A stretch of 64,000 nt of DNA from Apiospora phragmitis. Lineage: Eukaryota > Ascomycota > Sordariomycetes > Amphisphaeriales > Apiosporaceae. The position numbers and the translations under genes are program-made. The stretch covers positions 2,852,001 through 2,916,000 of the forward strand of contig JAQQWL010000002.1 of assembly GCA_038363925.1 (NCBI GenBank), given 5' to 3'. How positions within the stretch are numbered: position 1 is the first letter of the stretch; each line of letters starts with the position of its first letter. Under the pieces are notes generated by a model that saw only the letters and a program-made list of their open reading frames with translations, was not told the DNA's origin and searched no databases. This document shows, piece after piece, positions 47,546 through 60,498 of the stretch.

Positions 47546-50500
47546 TGCGATGCGATGTGCCGCTGTGCTGAAGATGGGTTAAGTGGGGTTCGAGGGCCGG
47601 CTCATCGATTTGGTTCAAGGACTGAACCTGGAACTGGGCTGCGGGCTACTATTGGTGTATTCGAGGATGCAAAGGAAGGTCGGGTCGGGTCGTAGGTTAA
47701 AGGACTTTCGAAGATAAAAGATGTGGTGATATGATGGTGTTGGGTTTGTTCAGCTCGGAGCTACCTGTTCTACTGCTGCTGTTAACCTATTATTTCTTCT
47801 GCCTTGCACCACTTACACCCACTCACGCCATGCCGAAGTGGCCGAATCAACGAACGGGGGACGGGTTTTAGAACCTGGAAGTGTGCTGCTGACGAAATCG
47901 GCTCGCGTTGTTCCAGAAACTTACGTAGTGCCCAAATTTTGTGACCCGCAGCTCCGGTTTTCCCTGGCTCGTCAAATCTGAGAAAGGGGGCTTTGATCCG
48001 GGATCCCGGAATGATTTCGATAGCCTCTTGCCTTCTTCGACGAGATTGTTGATTCCCTTCAAACAATGGTGATGCGGATGAAAGATGACAAGCTGTCTGC
48101 TGATAATGATGATGGATAAACAGCAAACCCTGGGACGGAAATGCTTGGAGCCTACGCCGATGTTCTTTTTTTGTTGGAGATAAGGCACATGTTCGAACCT
48201 GCATAAGGCGAGGATGTACCCATACCTCAACCTGCATCGTCGGCATCATCGGGTTCTATATCTGGGAAGCTATTCGCCCTGAAAAGCAAACTCCATCAGA
48301 CATTCTACAGTCATATGGTAGCTGTTGCCTTCTTCAAGGGCGTCAGGCACTGAAGAAATCATTTGATTGAAGCTCTTGGCGACTTGATAGGTACCTTTCC
48401 TCTGTCCCTCCCAAGAGCTTGCCTGCATGGAGGTACATGTAGCTTACCTTATCAGATCTATCAGGTAGCCAAACCGGTATTGACATTGATATCTCATCTT
48501 GCTTGGAATTCATCATATACATACCGGTATCTCATAAGACTAAACAAATGGAATTGAACTAAAGCCCAGGCGGTTCTCATCGTACTGTGACTGTAACTGT
48601 GACTGTTGCTGTTGCTGTTGCTGATTGCCAAAGCAATCTGTCCCTGTCTGGTGTCTTGAGGCACGCGACTTGGCCAAACCGCCAAGCTTGACACGCAGCT
48701 GCAGCAGATGCACAGGGGCTCGCCAAGACGTCGAGTGAATAAAACAGATGAACCCGTATTAGCCCTGATCAGGTTTACACATATCAAAATAAAATATATC
48801 AAGATCCCATTGCAGATCACCATATATTATCTTCTGTGTCGGAGTACGTTCATATGTTTGTCATTACCTCGAGCCTGGGAGGTCTCAGGAAGGAGCTTGA
48901 CGGGCCTCACCACCACAGATATGCGAATACAGCGAGAAGTCCTCTCTCACACAGCCATACACGCACTCCACCTGAGCAGACAGGTTATGAATAATAACAT
49001 AAGAAGTATATACTGATCGTCAACATGGACTGAGGTCCAGCAGGGCCCTAGCAATTGAGCGAGCGAGTCTAGACCGCAGGGCTGAAAGACATCGATGCTT
49101 AAATGGGCTTGCCATTGGTGCTGCCAGCTTGCCATGGGGTTCTCGGAAGCCTCCGTCGTCCCATAGCTGTATGTACATAGCTTAATACGCCCCTCGCCAG
49201 CTCGCCGAGGCGCCACATGTTACGCCCAAAGGTCCGACTCCTTGATATAGGGACGGAAGGTTCCTCTTTCAGCCCCAAACCAGTGCCCAGACGGCCGAAT
49301 TACGGTACAAGCCTAGGTAGGTACAAAAGGTACGTTCGAGTTGAGAATCGGATCTTCAAAAGAGTATCATAGTGGGGTTGGAGGTAGGTATCTCATACGA
49401 TAACGGATGTGTAGTGCCTATTGCGGCAAGTTTCCAGGCTATGTTCGGGGTGCATAAGATGTAAGTAGGGTTCGTGCCATTCTGAATCGAGGAATGCAGC
49501 CGGACTCAACCGCCCGCTTGCATGCAGTATGGAACATCAGGGATATCCAGCTCCGGCACTCTGCCTGACACTTGGAGCTCCGGAACAGGCTATGAGTAAG
49601 CTGCGAGTAATTCGGCACACAGTAGCGTTGGCGACCTCTCCCACACATGCCTTCTTGGGTCGGCATTATATATGCTGCTATCGGGTTTTCGCGGTGTAGC
49701 GAGTAGTACATCGCAACTATACCGACCTTAGGGAGGTCGAGGTGCATCTCAAGCGTTGGTTGCTCAGGGCGTGGCGGTACAGTAGAAGACGAATCAACGC
49801 CGAAACCAACCAGCAGCGTTCCTCTCTTACTCGTGTCGATTTTCAAGTGTTGTCAGGGAGGGGTTGTCCAGCTGCAGCACCCTTTTTCTCTTGGTCCTGA
49901 CTGACTGGCGCCGTTGGATCCTGCCGGCAACCGTGTCTATTTACTACTGTACCTACCTACATACAGACCCAGCTCACAGGATACAATGTCAATCAATGGA
50001 TACAGACCCTGGCCAGTTTGTACGAGGCGTTTGACCATGCATGTGCATATAGCAAACCGAGCCCACTTATCTCTGCCCTACTCACCTGTACTTGCAGGTG
50101 CAGGTGCAACGGTCTGCATGCCTAGATGCCCTACGGCTTTTGTGATCTACTTCTGATCTACTTCTGATCTACAGTACTCAGTCACTGCATATGGCTAGGC
50201 GGGCAGGCGGGCAGGCAAGCATCACGAATGGCCAAGTATACACGTACAAGAAGAGAGCCCTATGTATGCAAGGCAAGGCGTTGGCGTTGTGTGTTTTGGA
50301 AGTATCTATCGATGGACGGGCACGAGATGCGATTGATCAATCTGACAAGTCCTCTCTCCCTTGCTTGTCCTTTTCAAGAGCCTTGATTCCCTCCTTCCTC
50401 CAAGCGACCTCTCACATCTGTTTTTTCCTTTTCTCTCCCATCGCCTCCTATTCCGAAAGACGGCATTGACGGCACTGCCCCCCTCCTAGCACCTCGGCGC

Positions 50501-51247
50501 CCAATCCGCTGACCGCATTTGGGGATTGCCCATAAAGTTCTATATCACCGTGTTGTTGCTAATTGTGGATTGGGACACGTATTCTGCCATATCCCCTAAA
50601 ACTCCCATTTTTCTCATGTACCTGCAAATTGAAATGGCCTAGTCCATGACAGACCCTTGAAGCGGGATCGAAATTGACATCACGGAAGCTCCACCGACTC
50701 GACTCCCCTGCGCTCATTTGTTCTTCTTCAGCCCTTCTGCCTCGCCGCTAAGCAATAATCGAACCACTTCTGGGGCCTACTGGATGGTGTCTTTGCTGGT
50801 TTGGCGGGCTTTCACGCTTTCAGCGCAGCACTGGCACAGTACATATGCGACAGCTCCCGGCTAAGCATAGCGAGAACCCAACGGACCACAGGCGGTGTCC
50901 TACATATGTATTCTTTTTTTTTAGTCCCTAATCTGCTCCAACCTCCAGCTTCCCTGCACTTTTGCTTCTCGGCCCGCCCGTCTCACCAGAAAATTAACGA
51001 CTTTATGTTCATTGCCCCCCCCTCCCCCCCAATAACAACACGTGCCTATTGAACAAAAAGGAGCGCCAAGTACGACACCACCGATAGCTGACAAAACCGA
51101 CCTTCCTGTTCTGTTTACTCCATACCATACCTACTATCTCTCCTCTAAAGCTACATACAGGCATAACTGTTGCTTTCACGACCTCCAATATCTTCAGCTG
51201 TCCTTCGTCTCATCAAACCAACCCCACACACGATCGATCTCATCACC
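47546..51247. promoter_or_regulatory. 3.7-kb region between divergent pis1 and ura3
   Basis: No gene is supported. It contains both promoters, an 11-bp tandem repeat at 50144-50172, and a C/T-rich leader just upstream of ura3 with runs of C near 51016-51030. Open frames here lack coding character. Confidence 0.45.
50144..50172. repeat. 11-bp tandem repeat, 2.6 copies
   Basis: The unit GATCTACTTCT occurs twice in tandem and is followed by GATCTAC. It is intergenic and has no assigned role. Confidence 0.85.
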
Positions 51248-52391
51248 ATGTGCGCCGACCGGCCGAAACACCCAACGTGGAAGGCGACCTTCGCCGAAAG
51301 AGCGAAGGGCGCCTCGCACCCTCTATCCAACTACCTTTTGCGCCTCATGGAACTGAAGCAGTCCAATCTGTGTCTTAGCGCCGATGTCACGTCCGCCCGC
51401 GAGTTGCTACACTTGGCTGATAAAGTTGGCCCCTCCATCGTTGTCCTGAAAACACACTACGATATTTTGGCCGGATGGGACTACCATCCTCAAACCGGCA
51501 CCGGCGCCAAGCTGGGCTCCTTAGCCAGAAAACATGGCTTCCTCATTTTCGAAGACCGCAAGTATGGCGATATTGGACACACGGTGCAAATGCAGTATAC
51601 TGGCGGCACTGCCCGTGTCATCGACTGGGCCCACATTGTCAATGTAAATATGGTTCCTGGCAAAGCTGCGGTACAGGCGCTCGCAGAGGCCGCTGCCAAG
51701 TGGCGGTCGCGCGTCAACTACGAAGTGAAGACCTCCGTCTCTGTTGGCACCCCAGTTTCCGATATTTTCGACGAGGAGAATGGAAACGCCGAGGACACCG
51801 AGGACAACGGACATCTCGGTACGAGAGAGATGCCTGCGCCAGGTCCCTACCAACGGGATAACGACGGCAGGAAAGGAAGCATTGTATCCATCACCACCGT
51901 CACGCAGTCTTTCGAGCCCGTCGACTCGCCGCGATTCGGAAGCCGGATAGACGAAGGCGATGAGCTCGTTCTCGCCGGAATCGAGGAGCCTCCCTACGAG
52001 CGAGGTCTGTTAATCCTGGCACAAATGTCGAGCACGGGCAACTTTATGAACGAGGAGTATACGCAAGCGTGCGTAGAGGCCGCGAGAGAGCACAAGGACT
52101 TCGTCATGGGTTTCGTTTCACAAGAAAATTTGAACTCGGCGCCAACCGACTCTTTCCTTCACATGACGCCAGGTTGCCAGCTGCCCCCTGACGGCGAGGG
52201 AAGAGAACGGAGCTGTCGAGGGAGATGGGCTGGGCCAGAATTATAACACACCTGCCAAACTGGTTGGCCTTTGCGGCACGGACATCATCATTGTTGGACG
52301 CGGCATCACCAAGGCAGGAGATCCCCAAGCAGAAGCTGCGCGGTACCGCAACAGGGCCTGGGCCGCTTACCAGAAACGAATAAGCCAGTAA
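51248..52391 (+). CDS. ura3: Orotidine-5'-phosphate decarboxylase (one single-base frameshift)
   Basis: The last step of de novo UMP synthesis. ATG at 51248 (CACCATG). Conserved residues: Asp46 in SADVTSA, Lys68 in VLKTH, and the catalytic block [10 protein letters not shown] at 101-110 (D103, K105, D108). A long acidic insert (about 170-250) is typical of filamentous ascomycete enzymes (pyr4/pyrG). The frame breaks near 52198-52204 (GAGGGAAGAG): as written the protein ends early at 52246. Removing one base restores [20 protein letters not shown] and the phosphate-binding GRGI, then a stop at 52391, giving 380 residues. As read, the enzyme would lack the GRG loop and be inactive, so an assembly error is likelier than a true mutation. 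No intron. Confidence 0.92.
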
Positions 52392-53611
52392 TGGAGTATG
52401 TGGGATTTACCCCTGTCTACTTTGGAGGGATGCAGGACACCTGATAGTACCGAGACCGCAAATTGGCTTTTCGAGTTTGGAGTTCTGGATTTTTATGGAT
52501 AACAGCTTCACATATTTAGACAGTCGGGCATGGTACAAAATCGATTAGGAGCCCTGGTGACTTGGTCATGAGCAATATCCCATACTGTACGGTACGGCTT
52601 TCCATCATGCATCCCTTTGACGTGCGTGCTGTAAACTACCTCGATCGAGACGTGACTAGAACCGTGAAGGGGGACGTTTTAGACCTCCATTTGGAAGGTT
52701 GCAGCACACCGCTGGCTTGTTTGCCACACTGCCTATAATAGAGTCTAGTATGATGAGATGGGGGGCAGAGCCAGTATTTGACATGTAATATGCAGCTGCG
52801 GGTAGTGACCACCTCTCCATGCGCAATAAGGTGAGGTAATAATTTATGGGAGTTTTGAGTACCGAGTCCTGACCGATTCATTCACCATATGCCATGACAA
52901 CTAGCATGGCAAATTACACATGCATACATAGACCGAACGGGTAGGTAGGAATAGCTATATGCAAGTCCAATTTGTCTCGGTGATCCATCCTCTATAATCC
53001 CGTATCCACTACGCGACTGTTGCTTTTCAGTACATACATATATTCTATCTGCTAATAATAAGAAAACCATTATATAGTCCTGTGCCGTGTATATGTAGTT
53101 ACTTTTTGAATAAGTATACGGAGTAGAGGGGAAGGATGCTGTACAAATAGTATCCAGATGTGCCACTGATAAGCGGCGCTATCAAGCCCGGGCTCTACTA
53201 TGTAGCCTCTAGCTCTAGGCTAGGCTGGAGAATTGTAAGGTGGGGTTGTTGGTTTCCATGCTCTTCAAGCTCATCTCTTCATGGATCAATTGATTAGGTG
53301 ATGCAGACGATGCTTTGCATAGAGATCTCTCGCTATTGGATCGGTTGCTTGGTTCGATGGAAAGAAGCATTACTTGCAGTACAACCTCCTCCTCTTCATA
53401 CGATGGTCATCGCCGCTGTCTGCGATGCTTTGAACCCGACCTGTTCAGATACGTATAGGCATACCTGCTATTGATTGATTTTTATCCTCGACCGAACGTC
53501 CCCGCCGTGCTTTACCACCACTAGACCGGAAGAACCGACAAGACATACAGAACAGGCCCGTTCTGTAACCCGACAATCGATCGACAGGCCCGACCGACAC
53601 AACCAGCCACC
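52392..53611. other. Intergenic region
   Basis: About 1.2 kb with the ura3 3' UTR and the promoter of the Zn2Cys6 gene. One TACGGAGTA copy lies at 53117-53125. No coding exon is supported. Confidence 0.45.
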
Positions 53612-56512
53612 ATGCCGGACGCCGAGTCCGCTGTCGAGGATGGCAACACCAGCGACGTGAAGCCGCAGGGCAGCAGAAGCAGCAGTGCCAATAACAACAC
53701 CGAGCATCACGATAGCAGCAACGGCAGTGCCGCCAACGAGGCCGGATCTAAGCCACCGCTCCGAAAACGCCGGCGCATCGTTATCAGTTGCACAGAATGC
53801 CACCGGCGCAAGCAGAAATGCGACCGCAAGCTACCCTGCACTAATTGCACATCGCGCGGCAAGGAATCGTGGGTTCCCATTCTATTCGATTCTTCTCGGG
53901 CCCTCTGTCGACTTATATCTATGTAACCCTTGGAGAACACCCAGATTTGCTGACCCCCAGCGCTTAGGAGCTGCCGATACGAAACGGGCACACCCTTGAC
54001 CAAGGACCAGGACCGCAACAAGACCTCAAATGGCCACCATATCAACAACATTCCCGAGCAGGGCTCGCCGGCCGAGAACATGCCCATGAAGGCCGCCGAT
54101 TTTGGCTATGCGCAGAACGGCGCCTCGACCTTGGGCTTCCTGCAGAAAATCGAGGGCGCAAGCGGGCAGCCGTTGACCAGCATCGCAACCGAGGCACAGG
54201 AAGGCGACCACTTCGCATCGAGGGAGCGTTACAAGAGTTTGATTCGGCATCTTCCCGCCCGCATGTTCGTCGAGCAGCTTATCAGCATATACTTCAAGGA
54301 GTTCAACACCATGTACTATGCCCTCGACGAGGTGGTGTTCAACGAACAGGTGACGGCGTGGTACAATCTACCCTACAACGTCCTGTCTACGGCCGGGCCC
54401 CAGGCCATAGAGCCCTCGCTGCGGTCGCTGCCGGCTTTGGTGTTCCAGGTACTGGCCACGGCCCTGTTGGCAATCCCGACGGAGGCGGACGAGACTTTCT
54501 CGTCGCTCAAGTATGCGGGAAACATGACATTTGAGGATATAGCAATCGAGTATAGCGAGACCGGCATGGCTCTGCTATCGTTGCTTGGGAAGAGACAGAT
54601 GACAATGGCCACCGTCCTAGCTGGGTGGATGAGAGCCGGGTTCTTGAAATATACCGGTCAGGTTACTGAAGCCGTAAGTTGACCACCCAGGACGCGATTT
54701 CCAGTGACAGTTTTCTGACACGGTTGCAGTGGCATCAAGTGGGTACTGCTGTTCGCGATGCCCAGGAAATTGGCTTGCACCGCGACCAGTTCGACCCGAT
54801 ACCGAACCCGAACGATAGCACAGAGAAAACGTTGGAGGCCATGTGGGAGGCTGAGCACCGACGACGTTTATGGATGATTTTGGTAGTATGGGATCTCCAC
54901 ACGGGTGCGGTGCTTGGCCGGCCGACGAGCGTGGACTTTCGGCCACTCAAGAGGAGCCTCCCCATAGATGCCCAGATACCCAAAGACAGAAGGAAAACAC
55001 CCATCTACCCGCGCGGTGAAGATGATCCACCGACTCCGTTGACGAGGGCCCTTTGGACCTTTGAGATAATGAAACCGTTGCGCGAGATTCTGGATCTGGA
55101 GAAGGAGGGTCCGTTCCCAAAGGACTTCTCCAAAGTCGAAAAGATACACCAGGACCTGCTCGACCTACAGGCCCGTATGCCCGCCGCTTTGCGCCTTGAT
55201 AACCCAGATACCCGTTACGATGATCTCCCCGAGTGCTGGTGGCTGCCCATGATGCGCCCAACGCTGCCACAGACACTGTCGTTCAACTTCATGGCGCTGC
55301 ACAGGCCATACATCTTCACGCGCGCGAGCAGTCGGTATGAAGCGCTGAAGGCCAGCTTATCCATGTTGGAGGCGCAACGATACCAGTTCGCCGCGTTAAG
55401 TCCGCATCAGTATAAAACTTTTAGCCTGTTCTTCGGCACATTCGATGCTATTGTCATGGTGGCAAGCATCTACATTTTATCCCCAAGGAACACCCCGAGT
55501 TGCTTAGCAGTGCGTTGCAGCATTTTCAGTGGGGTGTTCTACGCTTTGAGACAAGTAAGTTGTATTGTAGTTATGGAGTTGCTGATTCGGCCCGGCCTCC
55601 CAGGTCTGGTCCGACCCGGGGTGGCAAAATGGCATGATCTGACTACCACTAATTTGGACCGAGGCATCGGAGCTCTGGCTAACTCGTCATCGCAGTGGCG
55701 GCACGCAACCGACTTGCTCACGCAGCGTTGAGCGTTCTGAACGCCATCTACATCCGGCTGAAAAAGGCCATGGGCCACGGCTTCCTCGACGGAACCTGCC
55801 CGGCCTCTTTCACCTGCCCGCAGAACGACCCCGAGCTGCAGGCCATTTGTGCCCGGATGAACAGGTCCAAAACATCCGAGGTGGCAAACACGCCCGCTTC
55901 CGGCTCGGTCGCCGCATCTTCGGAGCCGACGACGGCGCCGTCTGTATCGAACAGCAGTAGTTATCAGAGCAATCACCCCTCAGTGCCCTCGACTGCGGGA
56001 TCTGTCTCCACTACGTCAGGGCATTATCCGCCCTCGTCGGATTTTGCGGCGGCGCCGGCAACAACAAGTTGCCTGGCTAACACGGATCCTGCACTTTTCT
56101 CTCATCAAGACAGCTCGGCGGTGGCGGCGGCTGCGGCTGCGTCGTCCGACTGGCCGTTCCCGACCGACTTCGACTTCAGCTCGCTGCCGCCCATGTACCC
56201 CTATGGGCGACGTGGCGTACAACGACCTACAAGGGTTCCGCGACGATGGTAGCGGAGTAAGCGGTGCAGGGGCACTGCCGGGCATCACTGCCGGCGTAGG
56301 AGCGGGAGGGGGGACATGGAGAAGGCATGTGGGGTGCTACTCCTACTACGGGTACTGCCATGGATGGAGTGACGGGGAGCGACGAGGCAGCCGCAGCCGC
56401 AGCCGCCATGGCCGGGATGGGCGCTGGTGCGGACGAGGTGCCGTGGCAGTTTGGTGGCGATTTCGGAAACGACACGATTTGGAACTTGTTGAACCAGTTC
56501 CCGCCATATTGA
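53612..56512 (+). CDS. Zn(II)2Cys6 transcription factor (three single-base frameshifts)
   Basis: A fungal-specific binuclear-cluster regulator. Exons 53612-53868, 53968-54673, 54730-55554 and 55696-56512, introns of 99, 56 and 141 nt. The zinc cluster is C60-x2-C63-x6-C70-x5-C76-x2-C79-x8-C88, preceded by RKRRR, a likely nuclear signal; the first intron interrupts the cluster just before its last Cys. A fungal_trans middle-homology domain follows (WHQVGTAVRDAQEIGLHRD; EHRRRLWMILVVWDLHTGAV). The tail is Ser/Ala/Gly-rich and ends NDTIWNLLNQFPPY. Breaks: T run 55475-55478 lacks one base, G runs 56205-56207 and 56308-56313 have one extra each. Corrected length is 867 residues. Target genes are unknown; nothing in the neighbourhood suggests a cluster it controls. 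Confidence 0.85.
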
Positions 56513-59500
56513 AGGGGAGTGACGGACAGCAGAACCTTTCTTTTGGGATGAGAAAATATCAGTCGTCGCGGAATATAGTTGACACGTATTGACATACGAT
56601 CTGTACCTGTCTGATAAAAGTCCCCAGAGCCGAGGACTCATCGGGCTAGGTTAAGAGCGTTCCACATCTTGACTACGAAACTTATGGATGACGGGATCGG
56701 TCACGAGGCCGGCCTTGATGAGATGGAGGAGCGAAAATATACCCGAGCAACGGGTGCAGTCTCGTTTTGCATTACGTAACGACTTACCAAGAACGACGCA
56801 ATCAAGGAGAACGGAGTTCTGGGCAGCCTACGCTTGTGTGGAGGGGAGGGAAAAATATCCCATGGCTTCTTCGTGATCATCCAAAAAGGGGGATGATAGG
56901 AGGAGGAGCAGAAATGTTAACAAGGTTATATATGTCTGGCTGACTGGCTATTATGGTAATGACCTATTACATACTTATATACTGCGAGAGGCTGGACTCG
57001 TACCGTTCCATATTCCAGGCAGTTACATACGTACACGATGATGGTCCGACATCAATTGAAACGAGTCATGAGCGGTATTTATGGGTTTTGAGAGATTGGT
57101 CTGATCGGTTTGTGGTGTTTCGAGAAGACTTATTTGCAACCCTAATCGTGTTTAGTTCGTGTTTTCGCTATGGCGTGCGATTGATGGATCACGACTTTTA
57201 TTCTCCTGTATGTGAAGTACATAACAAAGTACATATTGCAATTCTCATGTTACCCCTCGTTGTTGCTATCTACAAGGTTAATACTCCATCTATTGCGGGA
57301 GGCGCAAAAGCCTTGTGTGGTCAATACAACGCCATCGTAGCCTGTCCAATAGGATGATTTCATTCGTCTATAAGCAGGTTCCTATGGGTTGAGGTATCTC
57401 GAACGTCGAGCCAGGCATATCAAATTATCTCTAGGTAGCCTACCGACGGGTTTGTTTGTAGGTAGGTGTAGGGAAAATATACAAGCTACCCCTATTTGAC
57501 TTCGAGGTGACAGCAAAATAGGGGTAGCTCGTATATTGCACTTCGACTCTGCACACATCCTATGGATATCTGTCAGCAAAACAACTATACAGTTCTCGCT
57601 TGAATTGCGGCGCCATCCTTTTTGGGGGTTTTAGGCATTGATGCGAAATCACAGTCGCTTTCCTATCCGACCTTCTCTTTAGTAGGTAGCCCGGGTCCGC
57701 AGCAGCCGGCGAAGTGCAAGTGGGTGGCATACGATGATACGCCATCTTAGAAAGATTCATGTAGGACCTTGGTCACAGATGATGTGCTGTTTTGCGGAAT
57801 GTTTGGATCAGGGTTCCCCCCCCCCCCCCTTCCCCCCCTCTTTGAGCCAATACTTAGGATGTAGTAGATGGGGCAGGGTAGGTTTAATGTAGTGTAACTG
57901 CAACAAAGGGGGGCGCAGCACATCTCTCTACTGCAACCGTATACCACATGCGGGGTCAGGCCGGCATAGCGATATGTAAGTATATAAGTAGGTAGTTATC
58001 AGTTACCGTATGCGTATAGGTATGGAAATAGACCTGGCACCAAGAGATTGTGCCACGCGGTTGCGACTGCAACACCATACCAATATATCATCACATTGAG
58101 AGTGCATTGTACGTACCCAACAGCCCAAGCATAAGCCCGCGCCGATGATGTTTGTGGAAGGCTGCCAACATGGTCGGGACACGTAGCTGTTCGAGATCCT
58201 TAGGTCAACAAGAAGTACCGACCGGAAGATGGTTGGAGACACAGATGGAAATGGTGTGGTACTTTTTAGAGGTGCATATCTATGCGCAAGCGCCCGATAT
58301 GACAAGGCATAGTAAGTATGCAGTTCCGAGCTTTCTCTTCCCCTCTCCCTTCTTTTGGAGCGAGGTAAGGTTGCGTGTGATAAGAGCCAAGGCAGAGAAT
58401 ATTCGGCAGCGGATCCCGATTCTGCCTTGCCAGAGTACCTACAGATGTTCCACAGATGCAACGCATCCCATCACTGCTATCAGCCGACAGATAGGGTAGA
58501 TGGTGCGTCAATAGAAAGCGACTCTGGCGGGAAAGGCTTCTAGACACAGCGCACCAAGACAGGTGAAAAGGATACCCTGCGGCGGCTATGGTTGGAGGGG
58601 GTGAAGGTGGCTTGGCTTTTGCGGCTGTTGCACGGCAGTAGCTGGTGGTAAGCGGGATCAGTATCAAGAATTGAAGGGGGCCCTCATTGGTGTGAGACGG
58701 TAAAAGTCCATCTGTGGGAGGAGGGGACTTGGGTGCTTCGGAGAGAGCATGCATTGATACCTTCCTGCATACTGAGTTACGCCCCGTTGATTAGTCTTAA
58801 GAAGCACAGCAATTTATTACATTCTCGTTATTGTTGAGTCGAGGGGGATGGAGGTGACGGACGGTGCTGAAGGAAGTGAAGTGATATAAGGGGGGCGGGC
58901 GTCTCGCGGGCTTGCACGATGATGTTTCAATGCTCAGCTCGAATGGACGAGGCCCAAGCCGGCTAGCCGGACATGAAGAGCAACGAGCAGAGACAGTGGA
59001 GTGTGTGGAGAGCCGCCCAAAAGGTGGATTCGGCGGGCAACACTGGGCAGGGGGATTCTGGGCTAGGTGATCTTCCCATCGGGGCCGTAGCTCACGATCA
59101 GCACGAAGCGAAGAGTCGACTGGTGGGTTGCTACGATGAGCAACAAAACGGAGCAACAGACTCAAGTGCTACTCTCGTTTATTCGACCTCGTCAAATCTC
59201 ATAAAATAAAGCGCGAATAGTGTCACAAAGGCTTGTACTGGAATATACTGAAATCTAAAAACAAGCGCCATAGCGAATTGACTTTGGATACAGTTGGCCC
59301 TTAGGATACTCCAATTTTGTGGACGCGCTCAGGCTTTTAATAGAAAAAAAAAAACGGCAACGTCCAGCGTCCAACATGTCTCAAAAGGCGACGAACCCCA
59401 AGATTAGAAACTACATAACCTCCTTGCATCGTTCAACGGCTGTCAGTCGTCTATATCCAGACAGAGCCTTATTTATATAATACAACATATACTGCATCTA

Positions 59501-60498
59501 CACCTTGCTTTTATATCACTTATCATTGGACATAGCAATTCACAACGGCATGTAACTCCAGGTAGGCTATTTACGCCCTGGCGGTTATAGTAGGGTCTAG
59601 GTACACATAATGGGACACGCTCAGTAGTTGCAGCTCAGTTCTCCACTTTTCTTTGGCGCTGTCTAGGTTAAAACTTGGGGAATTTCCTAAGCTTTCCACT
59701 GCCCTGGGTTTGCTCGTTCGGTCACCTTGCGTACGTCATAAAAACATGAGCGCACACACTCCAGCAATCATTCCGTTGTTTTATATTGATGCCAAGTAAA
59801 TAGCAGGGCGCAAAAAGACATAACTCTACGAGAAACCAGACGGAGAGAGAGAGAGGAAAACAAGAACCCAAGGCTGTCTCGTCTGCGACCGGTTCATCTG
59901 TCCCTCTTCCCGTCAATTAGAGCTCCATCCTTGTTAGCAGAGACGCTCCGAAAATCAGTGGGGTCGGGGAAGCAGAAACACCATCCACACTACTTCCAGA
60001 AAGTCGAAAGTCCATCATCCCCGATAACATTCACGGCGCGGAAGGAGCGACCAAGAAGCTGCAAAAGCAAGCATAATTGCAAAACTCCTCCCAAACTGCC
60101 TCTGATACACATTTCCTGCGTTGCGCAAGCAGTTGCCGAGCCATCGTACACATCACGGTAACACACACCAACCGGTCATAGTAGAAAAGCATCCAGCTTT
60201 CACTGTAAGTGAGGTGGCGTCGCTTGAATAATTAATTACCGGCCGGGGTGCCATTACTTCGGTGCCCTCGTCTTTCCCTTCCGCCCTTACATACACTGTA
60301 CCCCCCCAATCTGACCTGTTTCAATTCAAATACCAAACCCAGACGACTGATCAATTTGGTGCACAGCTACGTACACACGGCTACTTTCCCTCCCCTCGTT
60401 ATCCCAGCGATCGCGACACAGAGTCTACCGGCTCTTCCTTAGATTTCTGACCTCCGAGTCCGGTTTCTGGCAAGCTGGCGGCTTCCACCAAATACACG
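56513..60498. other. 4-kb intergenic region with hairpin and homopolymers
   Basis: No gene is supported. It holds a strong inverted repeat (57477-57536), a run of 14 C at 57816-57829 followed by a second C run, a run of A near 59344-59354, and a pyrimidine-rich part before the CCCH gene. Open frames of 60-160 codons show no domains. Confidence 0.45.
57477..57536. repeat. 21-bp inverted repeat (20/21), candidate RNA hairpin
   Basis: The left arm 57477-57497 and right arm 57516-57536 are reverse complements except for one position that would form a G-U pair in RNA. The spacer is 18 nt. Core arm sequence: AAGCTACCCCTATTT. It is intergenic and far from any gene start. It could be a foldback (MITE-like) element or a microRNA-like precursor. 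Confidence 0.8.

Noticed and set aside
47825..47890. tRNA-like A-box text (GCCGAAGTGGCCGAATC)
   Set aside because: No matching B box, T arm or acceptor stem.
57816..57829. C14 run as a functional element
   Set aside because: Long homopolymers are unreliable in this sequence and no context supports a role.
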